DNA of 5,493 nucleotides from Candidatus Atribacter hydrocarboniphilus. GTDB taxonomy: Bacteria; Atribacterota; Atribacteria; Atribacterales; Atribacteraceae. The position numbers and the translations under genes are program-made. Shown here piece by piece: positions 1 through 5,493 of the stretch. The stretch's first letter is position 1. Every line of letters begins with the position of its first letter. The stretch is taken from contig DPKX01000239.1 in assembly GCA_003542295.1 (NCBI GenBank), forward strand, positions 1 to 5,493, given 5' to 3'. The notes beneath the pieces were generated by a model. That model saw only the letters and a list, made by a program, of their open reading frames with translations. It was not told the origin of the DNA and did no database searches.

Positions 1-2
1 CA

Positions 3-665
3 TCTTGGGACATCGATCAAGAAGCCCTGATGGAATGTAAAAATGAATGGCGAAGCTTCCCGTTTTTTTTACCCTTTCAATGCGATGTATCCAATCCCGA
101 AAACATAAAAAACACTTTAAGTCTTTTAAGGCAAAAGCGCCAATCTATTGACATATTAATTAATAATGCTGGAATTTTGAATAATAAACCGATCGAGGAG
201 CTTAAACCTAAAGAATGGGATCGGGTATTAAACGTTAATTTAAAAAGTATATATTTGATGGTTCATTTCTGCCTTCCTTATTTTTTACCAGGTTCAGTTA
301 TCATTAACATGGCTTCAACTCGAGCTTTTATGTCTGAGCCAAACACCGAAGCCTATTCTGCTTCAAAAGGAGGGGTGATTGCTCTTACTCATGCCTTGGC
401 AATTTCACTCGCTCCCAAAAAAGTTCGGGTAAATTCCATAAGTCCCGGGTGGATTGAAACCAGGGATTGGAAAAAAGAAAGCCGGAGAGAAAACCCAATT
501 TTAACTACCATTGACCATCAACAACATCCAGCTGGGCGAGTAGGTATTCCCGAAGATATTGCTCATGCCTGTTTATTCCTTTCATCCTCAGAAGCCAGTT
601 TTATTACTGGAGCCAATCTAATTGTAGATGGTGGCATGACGATAAAAATGATTTATACGGATTAA
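3..665 (+). CDS. Short-chain dehydrogenase/reductase (SDR), 5' end outside window
   Basis: This is a classical SDR oxidoreductase, NAD(P)-dependent and probably cytosolic, acting on an unknown alcohol or ketone. The frame is open to the left edge, so the gene starts upstream; the ATG at 30 is internal. Residues before it read SWDIDQEAL, which fits the end of Rossmann strand 2, and the TGxxxGIG cofactor motif must lie off the window. Counting from the Met at 30, visible motifs are CDV (18-20), NNAG (45-48), the structural Asn in NVN (N70), catalytic Ser96, Tyr109 and Lys113 in YSASK, the PG turn at 139-140, and the C-terminal ITGANLIVDGG. The Ser-Tyr spacing of 13 is normal, so the visible part looks active. 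The acidic residue after strand 2 favours NAD over NADP by family rule; this is inference. The next gene follows after 64 bases with no visible terminator, so one operon is likely. The exact substrate cannot be assigned. Confidence 0.93.
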   Translation, partial: SWDIDQEALMECKNEWRSFPFFLPFQCDVSNPENIKNTLSLLRQKRQSIDILINNAGILNNKPIEELKPKEWDRVLNVNLKSIYLMVHFCLPYFLPGSVIINMASTRAFMSEPNTEAYSASKGGVIALTHALAISLAPKKVRVNSISPGWIETRDWKKESRRENPILTTIDHQQHPAGRVGIPEDIAHACLFLSSSEASFITGANLIVDGGMTIKMIYTD

Positions 666-714
666 GTCTCACTATGATTAATTAGAAAAAACAAGTTTTA
701 TCACTTTAAAAAAA

Positions 715-720
715 AGGAGG
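715..720 (+). promoter_or_regulatory. Strong ribosome binding site deciding a GTG start
   Basis: AGGAGG sits 9 bases before GTG at 730-732, with an A-rich stretch in front. It is the best Shine-Dalgarno match in the plus-strand operon and fixes the hydrolase start at the GTG rather than at the first in-frame ATG (Met8). Confidence 0.85.
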
Positions 721-729
721 AACTATTCC

Positions 730-1362
730 GTGGATATAATCGATATTTCGATGGTGATATCAACAGAAATGCCCACCTACAAAGGGATAATAGAGAGAAA
801 GCCAGTTATAGAAGTTACCAATACCATCGATCGAGGATCTAATGAATCACGCCTTTCTATTTTATATCATACCGGTACTCATGTTGATGCGCCCTTTCAT
901 ATGCTTTCTCAAGGAAAAACAATCGATCTTTATCCTTTACATCATTTTGAAGGGAAGGCCCTGGTTTTAGAACTTTTAAATTTAGAAAAAATCGAAGCCG
1001 AAAACCTTCTCCCCCATGAAGCCAAAATAGCAACTATCGACTTCCTATTGTTTAAGACAGACAATTCAGTTCAACAGCTTCATCCAAAAAAATTTGTTTT
1101 CCTCGGTGAATCAGGCGCAGGTTTTCTTTCCAAAAAAATTTTAAAAGGCGTTGGTATCGATTCTCTCGGCATTGAACGAGATCAGCCTCACCACCCCACT
1201 CATCGTCTCTTATTAGAAAAAGATATTCTTATCTATGAAGGATTGGTATTGTCTCATGTGAATTCAGGTTTTTATTGGTTTTCCGGGTATCCTTTAAATA
1301 TTAAATCCGCTGATGGGTCGCCCATCCGTGCTCTTCTTAGGACAATCTCAAATGAAAAGTGA
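730..1362 (+). CDS. Cyclase-family (kynurenine formamidase-like) metal-dependent hydrolase
   Basis: This is a 210-residue protein of the putative cyclase family (Pfam Cyclase), which includes kynurenine formamidase KynB and isatin hydrolase; members hydrolyse amide or lactam bonds with Zn or Mn. The signature HTGTHVDAPFH is at residues 47-57, giving metal and catalytic residues His47, His51, Asp53 and His57. His158 and Glu170 have the spacing expected for the remaining family ligands. The C-terminal PLNIKSADGSPIRALL is also family-typical. Length is normal and no signal peptide is seen, so it is probably cytosolic. It starts with GTG behind a strong AGGAGG. Its stop overlaps the zwf start by 11 bases, suggesting translational coupling. 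No tryptophan-degradation gene is visible, so a kynurenine role is not supported. The substrate is unknown; a lactone or amide linked to the neighbouring dehydrogenases is only a guess. Confidence 0.92.
   Translation: MDIIDISMVISTEMPTYKGIIERKPVIEVTNTIDRGSNESRLSILYHTGTHVDAPFHMLSQGKTIDLYPLHHFEGKALVLELLNLEKIEAENLLPHEAKIATIDFLLFKTDNSVQQLHPKKFVFLGESGAGFLSKKILKGVGIDSLGIERDQPHHPTHRLLLEKDILIYEGLVLSHVNSGFYWFSGYPLNIKSADGSPIRALLRTISNEK
1339..1342 (+). promoter_or_regulatory. Ribosome binding site for zwf, inside the hydrolase gene
   Basis: AGGA lies 9 bases before ATG at 1352, within the last codons of the hydrolase. The alternative in-frame ATG at 1313 has no purine-rich site before it and would add 13 residues ahead of the conserved Rossmann strand. 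This supports starting zwf at 1352. Confidence 0.6.
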
Positions 1363-2734
1363 AAAGTTGTTCATTTTCTTTGGTGCAACTGGGAATCTAT
1401 TTACCGAAAAAATTTTCCCGGCTTTTTACCACCTTATCCGTCGCAGCAAAATTGATAACTTTCGAATATTGGCAATTGGTCGGCGCTTTAGAGATGACCA
1501 ATCCTATAAATCTTCCCTTCATCAATCTCTTTCAAATAAAATTCCCAATTTCGATTCCTCGGTTTTGGATGATCTTTTTCTTAAAACTGACTATTATCAA
1601 GGGGATATCGATGACTCTCAATCCTTCTTATCCTTTTTAAATGAATATCATCTCCATAACTATCAAGAAATTCTCTTCTATCTGTCCACACTTCCCTCGA
1701 TTTATACCCGAGTTCTTCAGTTGATCGAAAAAATTAACCAACAAATACCTCCAAAAATACCCATAAAAATTATTATCGAAAAACCCTTTGGTTTTAATAA
1801 GAATAGCTTTATTCATTTAAACCAGCTTTTTAATAAGTTAGCATTGGAGAGAAATATTTATTATGTAGACCATTATTTAGGAAAAGATACTGTTCAAAAT
1901 ATTATTGTTTTAAAAGCCGAGAATTGGTTTATTGAAAACTTATTATCAGCACGATATGTAAAAGAAATTCGTATTGTTGTGAGCGAAAAGGAAGGGGTTG
2001 GTTCGCGGGGTCAATTTTATGAAGAAACCGGAGCGATTCGTGATATTTTCCAAAATCACATATTACAACTCCTTTCATTGATTGCTATGGACATCCCACC
2101 TCTCTGCCAAGAAGATAAAATTGAGTGTTCTTCTTTTATCGGCTCAATGCAGCAGAAAAAGAGAGAAGTCATTCAAAATTTAAAACTTCCCGATGCCAAA
2201 AAGATTTACCTTGGACAATACCAAAGCTACACTCAAGATATCTCCAACCCTTTTAGCAAAACCGAAACTTTAATACGTTTTCCCCTATATGTTTCGACAG
2301 AACGTTGGTCGGGCGTTCCCTTTTGGATTATTACCGGAAAAAGGTTGGCTAAAAAAATCTCCTATATTGAGATTATCTTTCATTCAACCACCTCAAACGA
2401 AAATCGACTGATCATTGAAATTCAACCTGAGGAAAAAATTGATATGGTTATTCAAGTAAAAATTCCCGGTATGGGTTTATCTTCCTCTCCAGTCCATCTC
2501 AATTTTAATTCTTTAGGGACCTTCGGAATCAATAGTCCCGAAGCTTATGAAAATATTCTCATTGATTGTTATCGAGGAGATAAAACCCTCTTTCCTGATT
2601 CCCAATTTATTCTCCATTCTTGGGAAATCGTTGATATGCTAAGAAACCTAATTAATAAAGAACAAATCACGGTGGAAAAATATGCAGATAACTATTATTA
2701 TGCTGAAGACTTTATAAATTTAAAAAATAATTAA
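1352..2734 (+). CDS. zwf: Glucose-6-phosphate dehydrogenase
   Basis: It oxidises glucose 6-phosphate to 6-phosphogluconolactone with NAD(P)+, the first step of the oxidative pentose phosphate pathway, in the cytosol. With the start at 1352 it has 460 residues, slightly short for the family (about 480-510). The order of motifs is complete: GATGNL nucleotide-binding turn (11-16), EKPFG (143-147), substrate and active-site DHYLGK (173-178), FQNHILQLL (His236), RWSGVPF and TGKRL (318-331), and a C-terminal AYENILIDCYRGDKTLF. The catalytic set Asp173, His174 and His236 matches the family triad. The usual arginine-isoleucine before DHYLGK is Tyr-Val here, and the segment after it is divergent, so this is a distant but apparently functional member. 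No 6-phosphogluconolactonase or gnd is seen in the window. It overlaps the upstream hydrolase by 11 bases and runs tail-to-tail into the LptC-like gene with a 6-base gap. The cofactor choice cannot be settled from these motifs. Confidence 0.95.
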   Translation: MKSEKLFIFFGATGNLFTEKIFPAFYHLIRRSKIDNFRILAIGRRFRDDQSYKSSLHQSLSNKIPNFDSSVLDDLFLKTDYYQGDIDDSQSFLSFLNEYHLHNYQEILFYLSTLPSIYTRVLQLIEKINQQIPPKIPIKIIIEKPFGFNKNSFIHLNQLFNKLALERNIYYVDHYLGKDTVQNIIVLKAENWFIENLLSARYVKEIRIVVSEKEGVGSRGQFYEETGAIRDIFQNHILQLLSLIAMDIPPLCQEDKIECSSFIGSMQQKKREVIQNLKLPDAKKIYLGQYQSYTQDISNPFSKTETLIRFPLYVSTERWSGVPFWIITGKRLAKKISYIEIIFHSTTSNENRLIIEIQPEEKIDMVIQVKIPGMGLSSSPVHLNFNSLGTFGINSPEAYENILIDCYRGDKTLFPDSQFILHSWEIVDMLRNLINKEQITVEKYADNYYYAEDFINLKNN

Positions 2735-2745
2735 GGAAAATTATT
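2726..2745. repeat. A/T-only inverted repeat spanning two convergent stop codons
   Basis: AATAATT (2726-2732) and AATTATT (2739-2745) are perfect reverse complements around a 6-base loop. The repeat covers the zwf stop and the stop of the convergent LptC-like gene. It contains no G:C pair, so it would be a weak terminator stem at best. It is the only palindrome I see at this junction. Confidence 0.35.
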
Positions 2746-3331
2746 GATTGGCAGATTTTTCTCCAATAACAAATTTTCCATTTTGAACTATCTCAAAAAC
2801 TGGATTTTCGAAATCAAGATCGCTAATAAAATTCTGACACTCAATGTAATTATCATCGAAGAAAATCTTCGAGAGAGCAAACCCCTCAATGGTCTTACTA
2901 TTATCACGATAGATTATACCAAACGACTCAATCCGATTCCCATTTGTTGAAAGAACTTCAACAGTATCAACTAGTTGGAAATCTTTATTATCAAGATTAA
3001 TAAAACCCTTATTGCCTTTTAGGGTGGACTTGACTTCTCCCTTCTCGTCAAAAACTACCAATTCTAGCCCATTCGGACAAGTTGCACGTGATGATTGTTT
3101 ATTCAACCTCATTTCATCTGCTTCAAGAGTCCAAGAAAGAAGTCCTTTTTCCCAACCTCTTAAAACACCACCTGTTATAATAATCGGGGGATCTTCGGGT
3201 ACTTCAACGTTCTCTTCGATCTTTTCTGAAGTCTCTTCCTCTTCCTGTGGCGGTTGAGATCGAACTAAATTAAAAACAATAAAAAAGGCAATGGTTAATA
3301 TTAAAACAATAACAACCAGTTTAATCCACAT
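2741..3331 (-). CDS. LptC-like protein (LPS export / OstA-fold family), membrane-anchored
   Basis: The 196-residue protein has one N-terminal hydrophobic helix (about residues 4-22), a very acidic Glu/Pro-rich linker (about 26-49), and a beta-rich domain (about 50-190). The domain resembles LptC: a WTLEADEM stretch near 67-74, a segment on GxVKSTLKGNKGFINL, DTVEVLSTNG (122-131), then a further repeat-like stretch. LptC normally sits in the inner membrane with its domain in the periplasm and passes lipopolysaccharide from LptBFG to LptA. The fold and topology are visible; the export role is inferred. No lptA, lptB or kdsC-type gene is next to it, so it is orphaned from the usual cluster here. 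The ATG at 3331 starts just before the hydrophobic helix but has no clear Shine-Dalgarno site. A strong terminator lies between it and the upstream gene, so it probably has its own promoter. It could be another LptA/LptC-fold periplasmic protein. Confidence 0.72.
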   Translation of the reverse strand: MWIKLVVIVLILTIAFFIVFNLVRSQPPQEEEETSEKIEENVEVPEDPPIIITGGVLRGWEKGLLSWTLEADEMRLNKQSSRATCPNGLELVVFDEKGEVKSTLKGNKGFINLDNKDFQLVDTVEVLSTNGNRIESFGIIYRDNSKTIEGFALSKIFFDDNYIECQNFISDLDFENPVFEIVQNGKFVIGEKSANQ

Positions 3332-3446
3332 ATTTTATCGAGAGAATCTGAAAATAATCATTTTCTCTTTTAATCCTTTCAGTTTTTATAATCCAATAAA
3401 ATCTATTGAGCTTCATTTCGTTCTTATTCCTATGATTTTTTATCAA
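3332..3446 (-). promoter_or_regulatory. AT-rich upstream region of the LptC-like gene, likely holding its promoter
   Basis: This is the stretch between the upstream terminator and the LptC-like start. On the minus strand a TATAAA (plus positions 3385-3390) could be a -10 box, but no good -35 lies 16-18 bases before it. A 6-bp inverted repeat, GAAAAT/ATTTTC with a 4-base loop (3350-3365), sits 19 bases before the start codon. That a promoter lies here is inferred mainly from the terminator upstream; its exact site is not established. Confidence 0.3.
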
Positions 3447-3489
3447 GAAAAAAAATTAAAAACTCCCCCCACCCTTCAGAATGGGGGGA
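3447..3489 (-). terminator. Rho-independent terminator of the disulfide reductase gene
   Basis: Read on the minus strand, an 8-bp stem TCCCCCCA/TGGGGGGA (plus 3482-3489 with 3464-3471) encloses a 10-base loop and is followed by G and then a T-rich tract, TTTTTAATTTTTTTTC (plus 3447-3462). The stem starts 23 bases after the stop codon at 3513. Six consecutive G:C pairs plus the T tract make a textbook intrinsic terminator. There is no T tract on the plus-strand side, so it works in one direction only. Confidence 0.9.
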
Positions 3490-3512
3490 CAGATTTACTA
3501 AGATACCATAGG

Positions 3513-5228
3513 TTATTTTTCTAATTCATACGGCCAACAAGCCAAACCACCATCCATCACTTTTACACTCTCAAATCCATTGGATTTCAATATTATTGAA
3601 GCCTCATAACCTCTTAAGCTCACTGCGCAAAAGGTAATTATTTCTTTTTCCCGTGGCAACTCATCTAATTTTTGCTTAAGAACGCCCAAAGGTATCAGAG
3701 TACTCCCTGGAATTCTAACCTGCTGATATTCTTTAGGTGTCCTTACATCTAAAAGGATAAAATCTTCATTCCTTTTCCTTTTCTTTTCCACTTCTAAAGC
3801 TGATATTCCTACCATAGATCTATTCAGTTTGTTCCGTATAACATTCGCTGCAACACAAACATTATCAATAGCCGAGGCATAAGGAGGAGCATATGGTATA
3901 TCAAGCATCGATAGGTCTTCAATGGTTCCTCCATAGTAAAGGGCTGTGGCAATGGTATTTACACTTTTCATAATATCCCCAGCTCCAAAGAATTGGCCAC
4001 CTAAGAGTTTTCCACTTTTCTTATCGACAATAACTTTCGTGATCACCCGTTTAGCACCAGGATAATAATGAGCTTTATCCGGAGCGGGTACTAAAGCATA
4101 TTCGGCATCAAAACCCAAATCTTTAGCTTGTTTCATCCCTAAACCAGTTCGTGATACCGTGTAATCGAATAGCTTAAAAACAACTGAATTTAATCCACCT
4201 CGAAATATTTCCTGTCCTCCAGCAATATTAATAGCTACTGCCCTCCCTTGCTTATTAGCAAGAGAACCCATAGGCATATAAGCATTTTTCATGCAAACCA
4301 AATTTTCAATCTCGACACAATCTCCGGCTGCATAAATAAATGGATCGCTGGTCTTCATAAATAAATCAACTTTTATGCCACCAGTCTCACCAATTTCCAA
4401 ACCTGATTTTTTCGCCAAATCGGAATGGGGACGAAATCCAGTTGCAATAATAACCGCATCAGTATCATATACACCCTTGTCGGTAATAACCTTTTTAACT
4501 ATCCCGCCTTCTCCTTCCAGTCGGAGTATCTTCTCTTCGACACGAACATTAACCCCTTTTTCCTGGCAATAACGTCGCACTAAAATTCCTAAATCATCAT
4601 CAAGAATGGGCAGAATTTCCGGTAACATTTCTATGACTGTAACCGATAAACCACTTTTCACCAGACTCTCAGTCATTTCCATTCCGATCAAGCCACCGCC
4701 AATGATAATCGCTTTCTTTGCCATTTTTTCTTTTATGATCCATCGAATTGCCTCAGCGTCTTCAATACCATGAAGAGTATAAACATGGGACAAATCCATG
4801 CATCCTAAATCCATACTGGGATGTTCAACGTCTATGGCTTTTATTGGTGGAATCATTACTTTTGCTCCGGTAGCAAAGACCAGATAGTCATAAGGCAAGG
4901 TTTTTATCTGATTGGTATCGAGGTTTTTTATTTCGACTTCTTTTTTTAACCGATCTACTTTTATAGCTTCGGTTCGATTGTACACTTTGACATTTTTGGT
5001 TTTCTCAAAAAATTCAGGATCACGCAATACTCCTACCGGGGTTTCCATTAATTCTCTCTGTTCTTTTATATCCTCACAAATATAATAAGGCAAGCCACAA
5101 CCTGCATAGGATAAAAATTTACCTTTTTCAATAATAGTTATTTCTGCCTCATGATCTAACCTTCTTAGTTTCGCGGCTATTTTTGGACCAGCAGCAACTC
5201 CACCAATAATAACAACTCTTTTTGCCAT
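3513..5228 (-). CDS. FAD-dependent CoA-disulfide reductase-like protein fused to rhodanese domain
   Basis: This 571-residue cytosolic flavoprotein belongs to the CoA-disulfide reductase / NADH-dependent persulfide reductase group with a C-terminal rhodanese domain. Visible in order are the FAD-binding GGVAAG (9-14), the redox cysteine in SYAGCGLPYYI (Cys44), FATG (118-121), the NAD(P)H-binding GGGLIGME (177-184), the second FAD motif AAGDC (300-304), and dimerisation-domain motifs HYYPGAK (387-393) and DIPYAPPYASA (443-453). The rhodanese domain (about 475-571) has DVRTPKEY (494-501) and the active loop CAVSLRG with Cys534. Both catalytic cysteines are present, and the length matches known two-domain members. 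The likely reaction is NAD(P)H reduction of CoA disulfide, CoA persulfide or polysulfide; sequence alone does not choose between these. An extra segment with Cys143 lies between the FAD and NAD parts. AGGGGTGG precedes the ATG. A membrane-protein gene ends 47 bases upstream, and a terminator follows. Confidence 0.94.
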   Translation of the reverse strand: MAKRVVIIGGVAAGPKIAAKLRRLDHEAEITIIEKGKFLSYAGCGLPYYICEDIKEQRELMETPVGVLRDPEFFEKTKNVKVYNRTEAIKVDRLKKEVEIKNLDTNQIKTLPYDYLVFATGAKVMIPPIKAIDVEHPSMDLGCMDLSHVYTLHGIEDAEAIRWIIKEKMAKKAIIIGGGLIGMEMTESLVKSGLSVTVIEMLPEILPILDDDLGILVRRYCQEKGVNVRVEEKILRLEGEGGIVKKVITDKGVYDTDAVIIATGFRPHSDLAKKSGLEIGETGGIKVDLFMKTSDPFIYAAGDCVEIENLVCMKNAYMPMGSLANKQGRAVAINIAGGQEIFRGGLNSVVFKLFDYTVSRTGLGMKQAKDLGFDAEYALVPAPDKAHYYPGAKRVITKVIVDKKSGKLLGGQFFGAGDIMKSVNTIATALYYGGTIEDLSMLDIPYAPPYASAIDNVCVAANVIRNKLNRSMVGISALEVEKKRKRNEDFILLDVRTPKEYQQVRIPGSTLIPLGVLKQKLDELPREKEIITFCAVSLRGYEASIILKSNGFESVKVMDGGLACWPYELEK

Positions 5229-5234
5229 CTTTTA

Positions 5235-5242
5235 CCACCCCT
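5235..5242 (-). promoter_or_regulatory. Ribosome binding site of the disulfide reductase
   Basis: On the minus strand AGGGGTGG ends 6 bases before the ATG at 5228. It supports this start, which also places the GGVAAG flavin motif at the usual distance from the N-terminus. A TATAAA lies just upstream (plus 5247-5252), but without a recognisable -35 box I do not call it a promoter. Confidence 0.6.
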
Positions 5243-5275
5243 ATTTTTTATAAAACCTAAAAACGACATCTATCA

Positions 5276-5493
5276 TTAACGAGCTTTAATATCCATTACG
5301 CTATTATAAATGGCACCTAAACAATAAAGAGCTACACCTCCAATAATAATTCCTAAGCCACCAATAACTCCGCCAATATTTCCAGTTATTGCCCAACTCA
5401 TCCCGGGCATCATTGTATTCGATTCATTGGATACATAGGGTGAACTTAGAAAACTCAAAAATCTACTCATTCCAAATAACGTAAAAACAATAA
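5276..5493 (-). CDS. Small glycine-rich membrane protein, probably partial
   Basis: The frame ends at 5276 and stays open to the right edge of the window. The first visible ATG is at 5470, giving 64 residues, but it has no Shine-Dalgarno site at proper spacing and the codons before it read IVFTLFG, which looks like more hydrophobic protein. The true start is therefore probably outside. From the Met at 5470, residues about 26-56 form a long hydrophobic helix with spaced Gly pairs (33-34, 37-38, 44-45), a pattern used for tight helix packing. The tail NSVMDIKAR is polar and positively charged, suggesting a cytoplasmic C-terminus. It lies 47 bases before the disulfide reductase with no terminator between, so co-transcription is likely. 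I do not recognise the family and assign no function. A non-coding frame is possible but less likely given the membrane-protein composition. Confidence 0.6.
   Translation of the reverse strand, partial: IVFTLFGMSRFLSFLSSPYVSNESNTMMPGMSWAITGNIGGVIGGLGIIIGGVALYCLGAIYNSVMDIKAR

Noticed and set aside
30..32. ATG at 30 as the true SDR start
   Set aside because: The protein would lack the Rossmann glycine motif, and the frame continues to the left edge with SDR-like residues, so the gene is cut by the window rather than truncated.
673..678. TATGAT as a promoter -10 box between the SDR and hydrolase genes
   Set aside because: No acceptable -35 box is found 16-18 bases upstream, and the short gap without a terminator is better explained by one operon.
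1313..1351. Upstream ATG as the zwf start (13 more residues)
   Set aside because: There is no ribosome site before 1313, the extra residues do not resemble the family, and ATG 1352 has AGGA at good spacing and puts GATGNL at the usual position.
1359..1640. Open frame inside zwf, same strand
   Set aside because: It is a shifted frame within a well-supported gene, with no recognisable motif.
2744..3257. Two plus-strand open frames opposite the LptC-like gene (2744-2950, 3012-3257)
   Set aside because: They are antisense to a coherent membrane-anchored protein; their Ser/Ile-rich composition is what a complementary strand gives, and neither has a ribosome site.
3291..3524. Plus-strand open frame across the intergenic region and terminator
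   Set aside because: It runs through the terminator hairpin and the ends of two real genes, and shows no protein-like features.
4375..4572. Plus-strand open frame opposite the disulfide reductase
   Set aside because: It is antisense to the conserved NAD-binding region of a clear flavoprotein and has no motif of its own.

Overview
The window is a low-GC, densely coded piece of chromosome that looks bacterial: there are Shine-Dalgarno sites, an intrinsic terminator, short gaps and one gene overlap. An LptC-like, single-membrane-pass protein suggests a diderm (outer-membrane) organism. The CoA-disulfide-reductase/rhodanese fusion is a type common in anaerobes and sulfur-active bacteria and archaea. 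A low-GC anaerobic lineage such as Atribacterota would fit, but that is inference; nothing here fixes the taxonomy.

Layout: positions 3-2734 hold three plus-strand genes. They are the 3' part of a short-chain dehydrogenase/reductase (SDR) whose nucleotide-binding N-terminus lies off the left edge, a cyclase/kynurenine-formamidase-family metal hydrolase with a GTG start, and glucose-6-phosphate dehydrogenase (zwf), whose start overlaps the hydrolase stop by 11 bases. The right half is all minus strand. Read in its own direction it has the end of a small glycine-rich membrane protein (5493-5276), an FAD/NAD(P)H disulfide reductase fused to a rhodanese domain (5228-3513), a clear Rho-independent terminator (3489-3447), and an LptC-like gene (3331-2741) that ends 6 bases from zwf in a tail-to-tail arrangement.

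How the genes may work together: zwf commits glucose 6-phosphate to the oxidative pentose phosphate pathway and makes NAD(P)H. The hydrolase is probably translationally coupled to it, and the SDR is probably in the same transcript, but their substrates cannot be read from sequence. The reductase-rhodanese fusion points to NAD(P)H-driven CoA-disulfide, persulfide or polysulfide reduction, and the membrane protein upstream is probably co-transcribed. The terminator separates this pair from the LptC-like gene.

There is no gene-free stretch longer than 300 bases (the largest gap is 181 bases, 3332-3512), and I see no RNA gene, mobile element or CRISPR. I found no convincing new system. The points most worth checking are the hydrolase-zwf coupling, an extra cysteine-bearing segment in the disulfide reductase, and the unassigned membrane protein.
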